Shown here in pieces: positions 1 through 8,031 of a DNA stretch of 64,000 bases (the stretch's first letter is position 1; every line of letters starts with the position of its first letter). Position numbers and translations under genes: made by a program. This DNA is from Gaetbulibacter_A aestuarii (lineage in GTDB: Bacteria; Bacteroidota; Bacteroidia; Flavobacteriales; Flavobacteriaceae), in assembly GCF_039537665.1 (NCBI RefSeq), contig NZ_BAABAY010000002.1, forward strand, positions 617,802 to 681,801. The letters are read 5' to 3'. Under the pieces are notes generated by a model, which saw nothing but the letters and a program-made list of their open reading frames with translations, did not search any database and was not told the DNA's origin.

Positions 1-1461
1 TTAGAACAGGAACCTAAGCTGGACGATGAAAAAACCGTTATGGATGTGGTAAAAGAAGGTGCCGCAGAAACCGTTGCTATTCTTGATGAATATAATAAGA
101 TCAATGATATGTTTGGTTTGGAGGAAGTGTATTCTGATCCGGACAAAATGGAGAAGTTAATGGCCCGACAAGCAGTACTTCAAGACCAGATCGATGCGGC
201 GAATGCCTGGGAACTGGATACCAAACTCGAGATCGCCATGGATGCTTTGCGTACACCTGAAGGCGATAAAAAAATAGGGGTGCTTTCCGGTGGTGAACGC
301 CGCAGAGTGGCTTTATGTCGTTTATTATTGCAGGAACCTGATGTATTGTTACTCGATGAGCCTACCAACCACCTGGATGCTGAGTCGGTACATTGGCTGG
401 AGCATCATTTGGCACAATATAAAGGCACGGTGATCGCTGTAACGCACGACCGTTACTTTTTGGATAATGTAGCCGGTTGGATTTTGGAATTGGATAGAGG
501 AGAAGGTATTCCGTGGAAAGGTAATTATTCCTCCTGGTTAGATCAAAAATCGAAACGTTTGGCTTTAGAGAGTAAATCGGCATCGAAACGTCAAAAAACT
601 TTGGAACGCGAGTTAGAATGGGTACGGCAAGGCGCCAAAGGTCGCCAGACGAAGCAAAAAGCCCGTTTGAAGAATTACGATAAATTATTGAGTCAGGACC
701 AGAAACAACTGGATGAAAAGCTCGAAATATATATTCCAAACGGTCCTCGATTGGGAACTAACGTTATTGAGGCCAATCATGTGAGTAAGGCTTATGGTGA
801 TAAATTGCTGTATGACGATCTGAATTTTAAATTGCCTCAAGCGGGCATTGTAGGTGTTATTGGTCCGAATGGTGCCGGTAAAACCACCATTTTCAGAATG
901 ATCATGGGCGAAGAAACGCCGGATAAAGGCGAGTTTGTAGTAGGTGAGACGGCTAAAATAGCCTATGTGGATCAGAGTCATTCCAATATTGATCCTGAAA
1001 AAACCATTTGGGAAAACTTTAGTGACAAACAGGAACTCATCATGATGGGTGGGCGACAGGTAAACTCCCGGGCTTATTTAAGTCGCTTTAATTTTTCGGG
1101 AAGTGAACAAAATAAAAAAGTGGCTTTGCTATCCGGAGGTGAACGTAACCGACTTCATTTGGCCATGACCTTAAAAGAAGAAGGTAACGTGCTGCTTTTA
1201 GATGAGCCCACCAACGACCTGGATGTAAATACCCTTCGTGCTTTGGAGGAAGGTCTTGAGAATTTTGCTGGATGTGCGGTAGTTATAAGTCACGACCGTT
1301 GGTTCTTAGATCGTATTTGTACGCATATTTTGGCTTTTGAAGGAAATAGCCAGGTTTATTTCTTTGAAGGAGGTTTTTCAGACTATGAGGAAAATAAAAA
1401 GAAACGTTTAGGCGGTGATATCATGCCGAAGCGCATAAAATATAAAAAGTTGGTGCGCTAA
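1..1461 (+). CDS. ettA: EttA, ABC-F translational throttle ATPase (5' end missing)
   Basis: The reading frame is open from base 1, so the gene starts upstream; roughly 75 N-terminal residues, including the first Walker A, are missing compared with the usual length of about 560. Visible are the first-domain signature LSGGERRR (near nt 280), Walker B LLLDEPTNHLD, the charged arm/linker region, the second Walker A GPNGAGKT (near nt 870), a second signature LSGGERNR and LLLDEPTNDLD. ABC-F proteins lack membrane domains; EttA binds the ribosomal E site and gates entry into elongation according to the ATP/ADP ratio. The TFxDH-type switch and the ending GDIMPKRIKYKKL are typical of EttA. A strong hairpin terminator follows directly. 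Confidence 0.93.
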   Translation, partial: LEQEPKLDDEKTVMDVVKEGAAETVAILDEYNKINDMFGLEEVYSDPDKMEKLMARQAVLQDQIDAANAWELDTKLEIAMDALRTPEGDKKIGVLSGGERRRVALCRLLLQEPDVLLLDEPTNHLDAESVHWLEHHLAQYKGTVIAVTHDRYFLDNVAGWILELDRGEGIPWKGNYSSWLDQKSKRLALESKSASKRQKTLERELEWVRQGAKGRQTKQKARLKNYDKLLSQDQKQLDEKLEIYIPNGPRLGTNVIEANHVSKAYGDKLLYDDLNFKLPQAGIVGVIGPNGAGKTTIFRMIMGEETPDKGEFVVGETAKIAYVDQSHSNIDPEKTIWENFSDKQELIMMGGRQVNSRAYLSRFNFSGSEQNKKVALLSGGERNRLHLAMTLKEEGNVLLLDEPTNDLDVNTLRALEEGLENFAGCAVVISHDRWFLDRICTHILAFEGNSQVYFFEGGFSDYEENKKKRLGGDIMPKRIKYKKLVR

Positions 1462-1468
1462 GTGTTAT

Positions 1469-1503
1469 AAAAAAAACGCCTGCATATTGCAGGCGTTTTT
1501 TAT
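1469..1503. terminator. Bidirectional intrinsic terminator
   Basis: The 8-bp stem CGCCTGCA/TGCAGGCG (1477-1484 and 1488-1495) has a 3-nt loop. It is flanked by A6 and T6 runs that can pair and that act as the U tract on either strand. It ends ettA and lies at the end of the convergent small membrane gene, whose stop codon sits in the T run. Confidence 0.9.
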
Positions 1504-1745
1504 TTTTTATCATTACTGTATAAATGACCTTCGGTAAAATCCCGGTATGTTTCAATGTCCTCAGCCTGTTCCATAATCTGTTTATTTATTTCATCAAGCC
1601 GTTCATTTTCTTTTTTGAGTAAATATGATTTTCTTATACCGAGTAGCAGTAATACTGCAAAGAAAACAACAACGACACTCAACACAACTACAATAGTGTC
1701 TTCCGTCATTAAAGCTAGAATCGAAAATATAAAAGACTGGGGCAT
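1500..1745 (-). CDS. Small single-pass membrane protein, unknown function
   Basis: Not recognised as a named family. The 81-residue product has one strongly hydrophobic segment (about residues 18-36, rich in V/L/F), followed by a basic stretch and a charged, coiled-coil-like tail (KKENERLDEINKQIMEQAED). This suggests a membrane anchor with a cytoplasmic helical tail. A second possible start is Met13 (MTEDT, at 1709), which would give 69 residues; neither start has a clear ribosome site. Its stop codon lies inside the shared terminator with ettA. It stands alone between convergent ettA and an MBL lipoprotein gene of the same strand. Confidence 0.6.
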   Translation of the reverse strand: MPQSFIFSILALMTEDTIVVVLSVVVVFFAVLLLLGIRKSYLLKKENERLDEINKQIMEQAEDIETYRDFTEGHLYSNDKK

Positions 1746-1802
1746 GGTTGGTTAGATAAATATGAGTATTATCAAATATACTATTTTTTATTTAATAACA
1801 AA

Positions 1803-2588
1803 CTAATTATTCGGGTACCAGTTTAACTGTACAACGTCTATATTTGGATCTCCGGTATTTACCAATTTTTTAAATTTAGCCACATCACTTAAACCACCTG
1901 TACCTCTGTAGTGATAGGGATAAACTTTTTTAGGTTTAAAATCCAGAACAGCACTCGCAGCGGCATCAACAGGCATCGTGTACGGTAAGTTCATACAAAC
2001 AAAAGCGATGTCAATATTTTTAAGATTTCGCATTTCCGGAATATCTTCGGTGTCTCCGGAAATATAAACCCGTTTATCACCTAGTGTAACTACATAACCA
2101 TTTCCTCGTCCTTTTGAATGAAATTTCAGGGCTTCTTCCCGTAAATTATACATTGGGATCGCTTCGATCATGATGTCGGTGCCGCTTACATTCATATTTT
2201 TAGTTTCACCGTTGTTAATTACCAGGCTGTTGATTTTTGCTGATTTTGGTATTTGATCCACTACCGCTTGAGGTGCCACTATCGGAACATTTAACTCTTG
2301 TAAGGTTTCAACATTAAAATGGTCACCATGAATATCCGTAACCAAGGCCAGATTAGGTTTTGGTTGACCTTTAAAAGCAGCAGCACCACCAACAGGATCT
2401 ACATAGATCACTGCATCCTTGTATGTCATTACAAAAGTGGCGTGTTCAAAAGGATGGATACCAATAGCATCTTTGGCTTCCATAACTTTGTCAGCCATAT
2501 CGGCGGTACTTTCAGGTTCTGATGATTTTTGTTTGCAGTTATAAAAACTCGCTATTAAAACAAATAGTGCAATTTTTTTCAAATTCAT
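1803..2588 (-). CDS. Periplasmic MBL-fold hydrolase lipoprotein (UlaG-like)
   Basis: The 261-residue product begins with a lipoprotein signal peptide (charged MNLKK, hydrophobic core, lipobox SFYNC with Cys18), so it should be lipid-anchored in the envelope. The metallo-beta-lactamase fold is shown by HGDH at 87-90, the SGDT metal ligand at 177-180 and a late His in PYHYR near 225. The compact arrangement resembles UlaG-type metal-dependent hydrolases, not true beta-lactamases. Its substrate cannot be read from the sequence. The gene is divergent from nudK. Confidence 0.82.
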   Translation of the reverse strand: MNLKKIALFVLIASFYNCKQKSSEPESTADMADKVMEAKDAIGIHPFEHATFVMTYKDAVIYVDPVGGAAAFKGQPKPNLALVTDIHGDHFNVETLQELNVPIVAPQAVVDQIPKSAKINSLVINNGETKNMNVSGTDIMIEAIPMYNLREEALKFHSKGRGNGYVVTLGDKRVYISGDTEDIPEMRNLKNIDIAFVCMNLPYTMPVDAAASAVLDFKPKKVYPYHYRGTGGLSDVAKFKKLVNTGDPNIDVVQLNWYPNN

Positions 2589-2701
2589 AAGTATTGATTT
2601 TTTGGTTTTTCATAAAGATAATTTTTTTATTCGTATTTGAAACATGTAACTTTTCACCTATTTTTTATAAGTCAATAGAAGTAATCTATAATGCTACTGA
2701 A

Positions 2702-3286
2702 ATGAGTTCAAATCGCTTAAGAAACATACAATCCACCATCCTTTCCGATCATTACTATATTTTGAAACGCTTTAGTTTTTATTACCAAATGCGTAATGGA
2801 ACCTGGGTAAATCAGGTACGTGAAGTTTATGATCGTGGTGACGGTGCCGGTATTTTGCTTTATAACAAAACAAAAAAAACAGTACTACTAATAAAGCAAT
2901 TCAGGATGCCTACGTATCAGAATGACAATCCTGACGGTTTTTTAGTTGAAATATGTGCCGGATTGTTAGACAAGGATAATCCAGAGGAATGTATTATTCG
3001 TGAAACCGAGGAGGAAGTAGGCTATCGCCTGGAAAAGGTAACAAAGGTTTATGAAGGCTATTCTTCACCGGGGGTCATGACAGAAAAAATGCATTTTTTT
3101 ATAGGTGAATATACTGATGCTATGAAAGTTAATTCAGGAGGTGGTTTGGATAGTGAAGCTGAAGATATTGAGGTTTTGGAAATGCCATTTAAGCAGGCGA
3201 TTAACATGCTTAATTCGGGAGAGATCCAAGATACCCGAACCATAGTTTTATTACAGTATTTGCAAATCCATAAGCTTTTGGACTGA
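2702..3286 (+). CDS. nudK: Nudix hydrolase, NudK-type GDP-mannose pyrophosphatase
   Basis: From Met at 2702 the product is 194 residues, close to E. coli NudK (191). An upstream in-frame start at 2594 would add a hydrophobic, non-conserved extension and is not preferred. The Nudix core RETEEEVGY lies at 100-108, preceded by AGLLDKDNPEE as in NudK, and the EVYDRGDGAGILLYN and GGG-D-EAEDIEVLE stretches follow the NudK pattern. NudK hydrolyses GDP-mannose to GMP and mannose-1-phosphate, acting in nucleotide-sugar turnover. The exact substrate is inferred from family resemblance. Confidence 0.85.
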   Translation: MSSNRLRNIQSTILSDHYYILKRFSFYYQMRNGTWVNQVREVYDRGDGAGILLYNKTKKTVLLIKQFRMPTYQNDNPDGFLVEICAGLLDKDNPEECIIRETEEEVGYRLEKVTKVYEGYSSPGVMTEKMHFFIGEYTDAMKVNSGGGLDSEAEDIEVLEMPFKQAINMLNSGEIQDTRTIVLLQYLQIHKLLD

Positions 3287-3344
3287 TTTTTATTTCAGTC
3301 GAAATCGAAAATAGAAAACCGGGAGACATTTCGGTATCATTTCG

Positions 3345-3352
3345 TATTTTTG
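3345..3352 (+). promoter_or_regulatory. -7 box of the menI-menF promoter
   Basis: TATTTTTG fits the Bacteroidota -7 element TAnnTTTG, 21 nt before the start codon. No TTG is seen at the expected -33 position. The surrounding 15 nt (ATTTCGTATTTTTGT) recur exactly at the menD promoter. Confidence 0.6.
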
Positions 3353-3373
3353 TGCTCCTAATTAAAAGATGAT

Positions 3374-3802
3374 ATGACTTTATCTAAAGAGGAAATTTTA
3401 GAACGCTGCAATTTAATGAGTAAAAATACCCTCATGGAAACTTTGGGTATTGAAATTATTGATCTTGGGGAGGATTGGTTAAAAGCAAAAATGCCTGTAA
3501 GTTCCAAAGTGCATCAACCGGATGGTGTTTTACACGGGGGTGCTACGGCAGCTTTGGCTGAAAGTGTGGGAAGTTTTGCAAGTCATATATTTTTAGATTC
3601 TGAAAATTATTTTATTCGGGGCACAGAAATTTCGGCCAATCATATCAAATCTGTAACCTCAGGTTATGTGTATGCCACAGCGCGTTTTATCCATAAAGGC
3701 AGAACCACACAATTATTTGAAATTAAAGTAACAGACGAAGACGGAAACTTGGTTTCTATCTGCAAATTATCAACTATTTCTTTACCAAAAAAGAAGGCAT
3801 GA
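3374..3802 (+). CDS. menI: Hotdog thioesterase, MenI/PaaI type (probable DHNA-CoA hydrolase)
   Basis: The 142-residue single hotdog-domain protein has the family signature VLHGGATAALAES, with HGG at 54-56 and the catalytic acidic Glu at 63. This is the YdiI/MenI arrangement (class I, Glu-based). MenI hydrolyses 1,4-dihydroxy-2-naphthoyl-CoA in menaquinone synthesis. The assignment rests on the family plus position: its stop codon overlaps the menF start by four bases (ATGA), with menD next. A general acyl-CoA thioesterase of the PaaI family remains possible. Confidence 0.8.
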   Translation: MTLSKEEILERCNLMSKNTLMETLGIEIIDLGEDWLKAKMPVSSKVHQPDGVLHGGATAALAESVGSFASHIFLDSENYFIRGTEISANHIKSVTSGYVYATARFIHKGRTTQLFEIKVTDEDGNLVSICKLSTISLPKKKA

Positions 3803-4923
3803 CCTCAGACGCATTCTTTGAACGCATAAATCGCCAATTTCTTCGGGAGTTACCCTTCGTTGTTTATCGAAAACCGAACCAAACACTATTGCAGGGTTTC
3901 TTGCAGAAAACGGCAGAACTTCATACTACAAAAGATTTTTCGAATACAGGCTTTGTGTTTTCACCTTTCGATTCTAAAAATGCAACCATATTAATTCCTC
4001 AGGAAGACTCCGAACAGATCCAATGTGAAACTTTTGAACCTGAGATTGAATTTTCCGGTCAGATGAAAGAAGATTTCATTGAAGACGAAGATGCTAAAGA
4101 ATCTCATATGCAGCTTGTGGCTCAAGGTAAAGCTTTGATTGAAGCATCGGATATTAATAAAATAGTGTTATCTAGGAAGGAAAACATTGCTGTAAAAAAT
4201 AGTGATCCCTTGTTGATTTTTAAACGTCTGTTATCCAAGTATCAATCGGCTTTTGTGTATTGTTGGTATCACCCCAAAGTTGGTTTGTGGCTCGGTGCCA
4301 CTCCTGAAACTTTGGTAAAGTTGGAAGGCAAACAATTTTCGATCATGGCTTTGGCCGGTACGCAAAAATACGAAGGAAGTTTGGATGTTAGCTGGCGCAA
4401 TAAAGAACTTCAGGAACAACAATATGTTACTGATTACATTGTTGATCGCATTAAATCGGCTGTTGATAATATTCAGGTAAGCGATGTTCAAACGGTAAAA
4501 GCAGCCAATTTACTCCATCTGAAAACAAAGATTTGGGGCACCTTAAAAGATACGTCTTTCAGTTTGAAAGATTTTTTATTTCATTTACATCCCACGCCTG
4601 CAGTTTGTGGCCTCCCAAAGGATAAAGCCATGCAGTTCATTTTAGATAACGAAACTTATGATCGCAAGTTTTACACCGGTTTCCTGGGGGAGCTAAATAT
4701 GTTGGCTTCAAAAGCACCTCGGCGAAGTAAACGAAACATCGAGAATCGTGCTTATGGTTCAACTCAGAACAGTACACAGCTTTATGTGAATTTACGTTGC
4801 ATGTCTCTCGAAGATTCGCACGCCTCTGTTTATGTTGGCGGTGGTATTACCTCATATTCTGATCCTGAGGAAGAATGGCAGGAAACCGTTTCCAAAGCCA
4901 TGGTTATTAAATCGGTTTTGTGA
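3799..4923 (+). CDS. menF: Isochorismate synthase MenF/EntC family
   Basis: The 374-residue cytoplasmic enzyme has the chorismate-binding domain from about residue 100 to the end. Visible are HPTPAVCGLPKDKA, the FYTGFLGELN stretch and the terminal SDPEEEWQETVSKA segment carrying the Mg-binding glutamates. It converts chorismate to isochorismate, the first step of menaquinone synthesis. The start overlaps the stop of the thioesterase gene (ATGA), so the two are probably translationally coupled. The menaquinone role rather than siderophore synthesis follows from menD 49 nt downstream. Confidence 0.92.
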   Translation: MTSDAFFERINRQFLRELPFVVYRKPNQTLLQGFLQKTAELHTTKDFSNTGFVFSPFDSKNATILIPQEDSEQIQCETFEPEIEFSGQMKEDFIEDEDAKESHMQLVAQGKALIEASDINKIVLSRKENIAVKNSDPLLIFKRLLSKYQSAFVYCWYHPKVGLWLGATPETLVKLEGKQFSIMALAGTQKYEGSLDVSWRNKELQEQQYVTDYIVDRIKSAVDNIQVSDVQTVKAANLLHLKTKIWGTLKDTSFSLKDFLFHLHPTPAVCGLPKDKAMQFILDNETYDRKFYTGFLGELNMLASKAPRRSKRNIENRAYGSTQNSTQLYVNLRCMSLEDSHASVYVGGGITSYSDPEEEWQETVSKAMVIKSVL

Positions 4924-4954
4924 TTGTTCTTTCGTGGCATATTTCGTATTTTTG
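4924..4954 (+). promoter_or_regulatory. menD promoter (-33/-7)
   Basis: TTG (4924-4926), 20-nt spacer, TATTTTTG (4947-4954), then ATG 17 nt later. It matches the Bacteroidota promoter TTG-N18-20-TAnnTTTG, so menD can be transcribed separately from menI-menF. Confidence 0.72.
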
Positions 4955-4971
4955 TAGTACAAATTTGATAC

Positions 4972-6732
4972 ATGATCCACTCAAAAATTCCTTTGGCGCA
5001 AACCGTAACTGAACTTTGTAAAAAACATGGAATTCAACATGTGATCATTTCGCCGGGAAGTAGAAATGCGCCACTCACTATAAGTTTCACGCATGATCCG
5101 TTTTTTACATGTTATAGTATTGTAGATGAACGTGCGGCTGCTTTTTTTGCTTTGGGTATGGCTCAGAAATTACAAACACCAACCGCGCTGGTTTGTACCT
5201 CAGGTAGTGCGCTACTTAACTATTATCCGGCAATAGCTGAGGCCTATTTTAGTAGAATTCCTTTGGTGGTTTTATCGGCTGATCGTCCTGATCATCTCGT
5301 GGGTATTGGAGACGGACAAACCATAAACCAACCCTATGTTTTCAAAAATCATATTCGTTATTCAGCGGTTTTGAAACTCGATGTGAATCGGGATAAAACC
5401 ATGAAGGTTAAAGCACTGCAAACGGCAGGTGATTTTATTGAAACGGACTCGGAACATGCAGAAAACCTTCAGGGTGAAGTACAGGCGTTTAATGAAAAAG
5501 CCATCAATAAAGCAATCAATACCGCTTACAAAACCTCAGGTCCTGTTCATATAAATATTCCTTTTGATGAACCACTTTATGACACGGTGGAAACCCTCTC
5601 TGTTTCTCCATTAAAAACAGATTTGGAGCCATCGAGTTTAGGAATAGATTCCAATGAAATAGAACATTTTATATCCGATTGGAATTCGGCTTCCAAAAAA
5701 ATGATATTAGTAGGAGTGAATCCTCCTAATAGTGTTGAACAAAAATGGTTGGATTTTTTGGCCCAGGATCCGAGTGTCATCGTTCTTACTGAAACTACTT
5801 CGAATTTACATCATGAGAGCTTTTTTACGTGTATCGATCAATTGATCACGCCATTATCGGAAGAAGAGCGCAAAGATATTCGGCCAAACATTTTATTGAC
5901 CTTTGGTGGTCTTATTGTTTCAAAGCGCATCAAAGCCCTTTTGAGAAAGCATCAACCAGATCAACATTGGCATGTAGATCTATTACAGGCTAACGATACT
6001 TTTTTCTGTTTGAATCGACATATAAAATCGACACCAAATTTATTTTTTGAGACGCTGCTCACTCAGGTTGAGCCTCATTTGGAATCACCATATTTCCCAA
6101 AATGGCAATCTAAGAATCAATTGCGAATAGAGCGTCACGATGCCTATGTAGATAATATTCCTTATTGTGATTTTCTGGTGTTTCATCATGTTTTAGAAAG
6201 TTTACCAAATAAAATAAACCTGCATGTTGCCAACAGTTCTGCGATTCGGTATTTACAATTGTTTCAATTAAATAAAACCATCGAGGTATTTTGTAATCGT
6301 GGTACCAGTGGTATTGACGGGAGCACGTCTACAGCTATTGGTTACGCCGTGCAAAGTGAAAATCAAACGGTTTTTATTACAGGCGATCTGAGTTTCTTTT
6401 ATGATAGTAATGCGCTTTGGAACAAATATATTCCTAAGAATTTCCGCATCATTCTTTTAAATAATAACGGCGGAGGTATTTTCAGAATTTTACCGGGTGA
6501 AAAAAACACACCTAATTTTGATACCTATTTTGAAACGACTCACGAGCTTACCGCAGCGCATTTATGTAAAATGTTTGGTTTTACATATCGCAAGGCCCAT
6601 TCGGAAGACACACTTCAACAGGAATTAAAAGACTTTTTTGAAGACCAAGATCAACCGCAATTGCTGGAAGTATTTACACCACGAACCTTGAACGACTCTA
6701 TCTTATTACATTATTTCGAATTTTTGAAGTAA
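4972..6732 (+). CDS. menD: MenD, SEPHCHC synthase (thiamine diphosphate enzyme)
   Basis: The 586-residue product matches MenD length. The N-terminal domain has SPGSRNAPL and the catalytic glutamate in DERAAAFFALG (Glu53). The C-terminal thiamine-diphosphate motif begins GDLSFFYDSNALW near residue 471 and ends in NNNGGGIF. MenD joins isochorismate and 2-oxoglutarate (as the succinic semialdehyde-ThDP adduct) to make SEPHCHC in menaquinone synthesis. It follows menF but carries its own promoter. The other men genes are not in this window. Confidence 0.96.
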   Translation: MIHSKIPLAQTVTELCKKHGIQHVIISPGSRNAPLTISFTHDPFFTCYSIVDERAAAFFALGMAQKLQTPTALVCTSGSALLNYYPAIAEAYFSRIPLVVLSADRPDHLVGIGDGQTINQPYVFKNHIRYSAVLKLDVNRDKTMKVKALQTAGDFIETDSEHAENLQGEVQAFNEKAINKAINTAYKTSGPVHINIPFDEPLYDTVETLSVSPLKTDLEPSSLGIDSNEIEHFISDWNSASKKMILVGVNPPNSVEQKWLDFLAQDPSVIVLTETTSNLHHESFFTCIDQLITPLSEEERKDIRPNILLTFGGLIVSKRIKALLRKHQPDQHWHVDLLQANDTFFCLNRHIKSTPNLFFETLLTQVEPHLESPYFPKWQSKNQLRIERHDAYVDNIPYCDFLVFHHVLESLPNKINLHVANSSAIRYLQLFQLNKTIEVFCNRGTSGIDGSTSTAIGYAVQSENQTVFITGDLSFFYDSNALWNKYIPKNFRIILLNNNGGGIFRILPGEKNTPNFDTYFETTHELTAAHLCKMFGFTYRKAHSEDTLQQELKDFFEDQDQPQLLEVFTPRTLNDSILLHYFEFLK

Positions 6733-6771
6733 AGTTTCATTCAATTTATATCAATCTTAAAACGTAAAATC

Positions 6772-7116
6772 ATGAATCAACGCGAAGCACTTATTGAAAA
6801 ATACGCTGCCGAACTAAAAGAAAAATTCAATACACAACCCGATATGGCGCTGCTAACAAAAGTTACTATCGGGCTGGGACCTTCAATTTATAAGCCTGAT
6901 GCCGCAACGGTTTCGAGTTCAGATCCTTCAGAACTGGAACGGGTGAAAACAAATTTCCTGATCGGTAAGTTAGGCTTACCTGATACCCCCGATCTGGATG
7001 AAGCTATCGTTGAGGTGGTGGAGCATTATGGCCAATCGAATCGGGTGAAATATCGTGCTGTGATCTACTATTTACTCACCAGGCATTTCGGCAAGGAATC
7101 AATTTACTTGTCATAG
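6772..7116 (+). CDS. DUF2853 family protein
   Basis: This 114-residue, soluble, mostly helical protein matches the DUF2853 pattern as remembered: N-terminal KYAAELKEKF, the central GLGPSIYKPDAATVSSSDPSE stretch and a C-terminal YYLLTRHFGKES. No catalytic residues are evident and no function is known to me. It lies 39 nt after menD and is followed by a hairpin terminator, so it could be co-transcribed with menD. Confidence 0.8.
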   Translation: MNQREALIEKYAAELKEKFNTQPDMALLTKVTIGLGPSIYKPDAATVSSSDPSELERVKTNFLIGKLGLPDTPDLDEAIVEVVEHYGQSNRVKYRAVIYYLLTRHFGKESIYLS

Positions 7117-7128
7117 TATTTAACTTGG

Positions 7129-7163
7129 AAGCGCTTCATAATTGTAGCGCTTTTTTATTTTTC
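7129..7163 (+). terminator. Intrinsic terminator after DUF2853 gene
   Basis: Stem AAGCGCT/AGCGCTT (7129-7135 and 7146-7152), followed by a T-rich tract to 7163. It lies before the promoter of the next gene, which argues against an upstream start of that gene at 7125. Confidence 0.72.
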
Positions 7164-7178
7164 AAAAAGGAATATGAT

Positions 7179-7186
7179 TACCTTTG
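7179..7186 (+). promoter_or_regulatory. -7 box directly before the cvfB-like start
   Basis: TACCTTTG ends only four bases before the ATG at 7191. With the usual distance from -7 box to transcription start, the mRNA would have almost no leader. No clear -33 TTG is seen. Confidence 0.6.
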
Positions 7187-7190
7187 CGCC

Positions 7191-8030
7191 ATGATAAAAT
7201 TAGGACAACGCAATACGCTAGAGATACTTAGGGAAACCGATCATGGTGTTTATCTGATTGATGAAGAAGATAACCAGGTTTTATTGCCGAATAAATACGT
7301 TCCGGAGCATTTTAAAATTTGGGACAAGATTGATGTTTTTGTATATCTGGATCATGAGGAACGTCCGGTAGCTACCACGGAAACGCCCTATGTCATGAGA
7401 GGTGACTTTGGTTTGCTACGTTGCAGTCAGGTTACCGAGTATGGTGCTTTTCTGGATTGGGGCTTAACCAAAGAACTATTTTGTCCGTTTCAAGAGCAAG
7501 CCTTTAAAATGAAGGCTGGTGGTTGGTATTTGGTTTATTGTTATTTGGATGAAAAAACGGATCGCCTTGTAGCGTCCAGTAAAACGAATCATTTTTTAGA
7601 CAATAAAGATCTTACAGTTAAGGAATTTGATGCGGTAGATATTATAGCATCTCATCCCTCGGATATGGGTTGGAATGTGATCGTTAATAAAAAGCATAGC
7701 GGACTAATTCACAAAAACAATATTTTTAAGGATATTAGTGTCGGGGATACCATGAAGGGTTATGTTAAGAAGATCCGCCCCGGGAACAAACTCGATATTG
7801 TACTGGAAAAAATAGGATATCGCAGTATTGAACCTAATGCTGATAAGATTTTAAAGACCCTTGAAGATCATGAAGGTTTTTTAAATTTGAATGATAAGTC
7901 GAGTCCTGATGCCATAAAGCAGGAACTTCAAATGAGTAAAAAGAATTTTAAAAAAGCCATAGGAACACTCTACAAACAACGTTTGATAGATATTAAACCC
8001 GAAGGTATTTATTTGAAAGATTCAGAATAA
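7191..8030 (+). CDS. CvfB/YitL-type S1 RNA-binding protein
   Basis: The product is 279 residues from ATG 7191; an ORF extension to 7125 runs back into the terminator and promoter and is rejected. The architecture fits CvfB: consecutive S1-like OB domains (the second includes RGDFGLLRCSQVTEYGAFLDWGL near 65-90 and the third around 150-215) and a C-terminal winged helix (SPDAIKQELQMSKKNFKKAIGTLYKQ). CvfB proteins bind RNA and were described as virulence regulators in Staphylococcus; the role here is unknown. The mnmE ATG follows one base after its stop, so the two are probably one operon. Confidence 0.85.
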   Translation: MIKLGQRNTLEILRETDHGVYLIDEEDNQVLLPNKYVPEHFKIWDKIDVFVYLDHEERPVATTETPYVMRGDFGLLRCSQVTEYGAFLDWGLTKELFCPFQEQAFKMKAGGWYLVYCYLDEKTDRLVASSKTNHFLDNKDLTVKEFDAVDIIASHPSDMGWNVIVNKKHSGLIHKNNIFKDISVGDTMKGYVKKIRPGNKLDIVLEKIGYRSIEPNADKILKTLEDHEGFLNLNDKSSPDAIKQELQMSKKNFKKAIGTLYKQRLIDIKPEGIYLKDSE

Positions 8031-8031
8031 A

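Noticed and set aside
3281..3300. Hairpin GACTGA/TCAGTC at the end of nudK as terminator
   Set aside because: Only a 6-bp stem and no following T tract.
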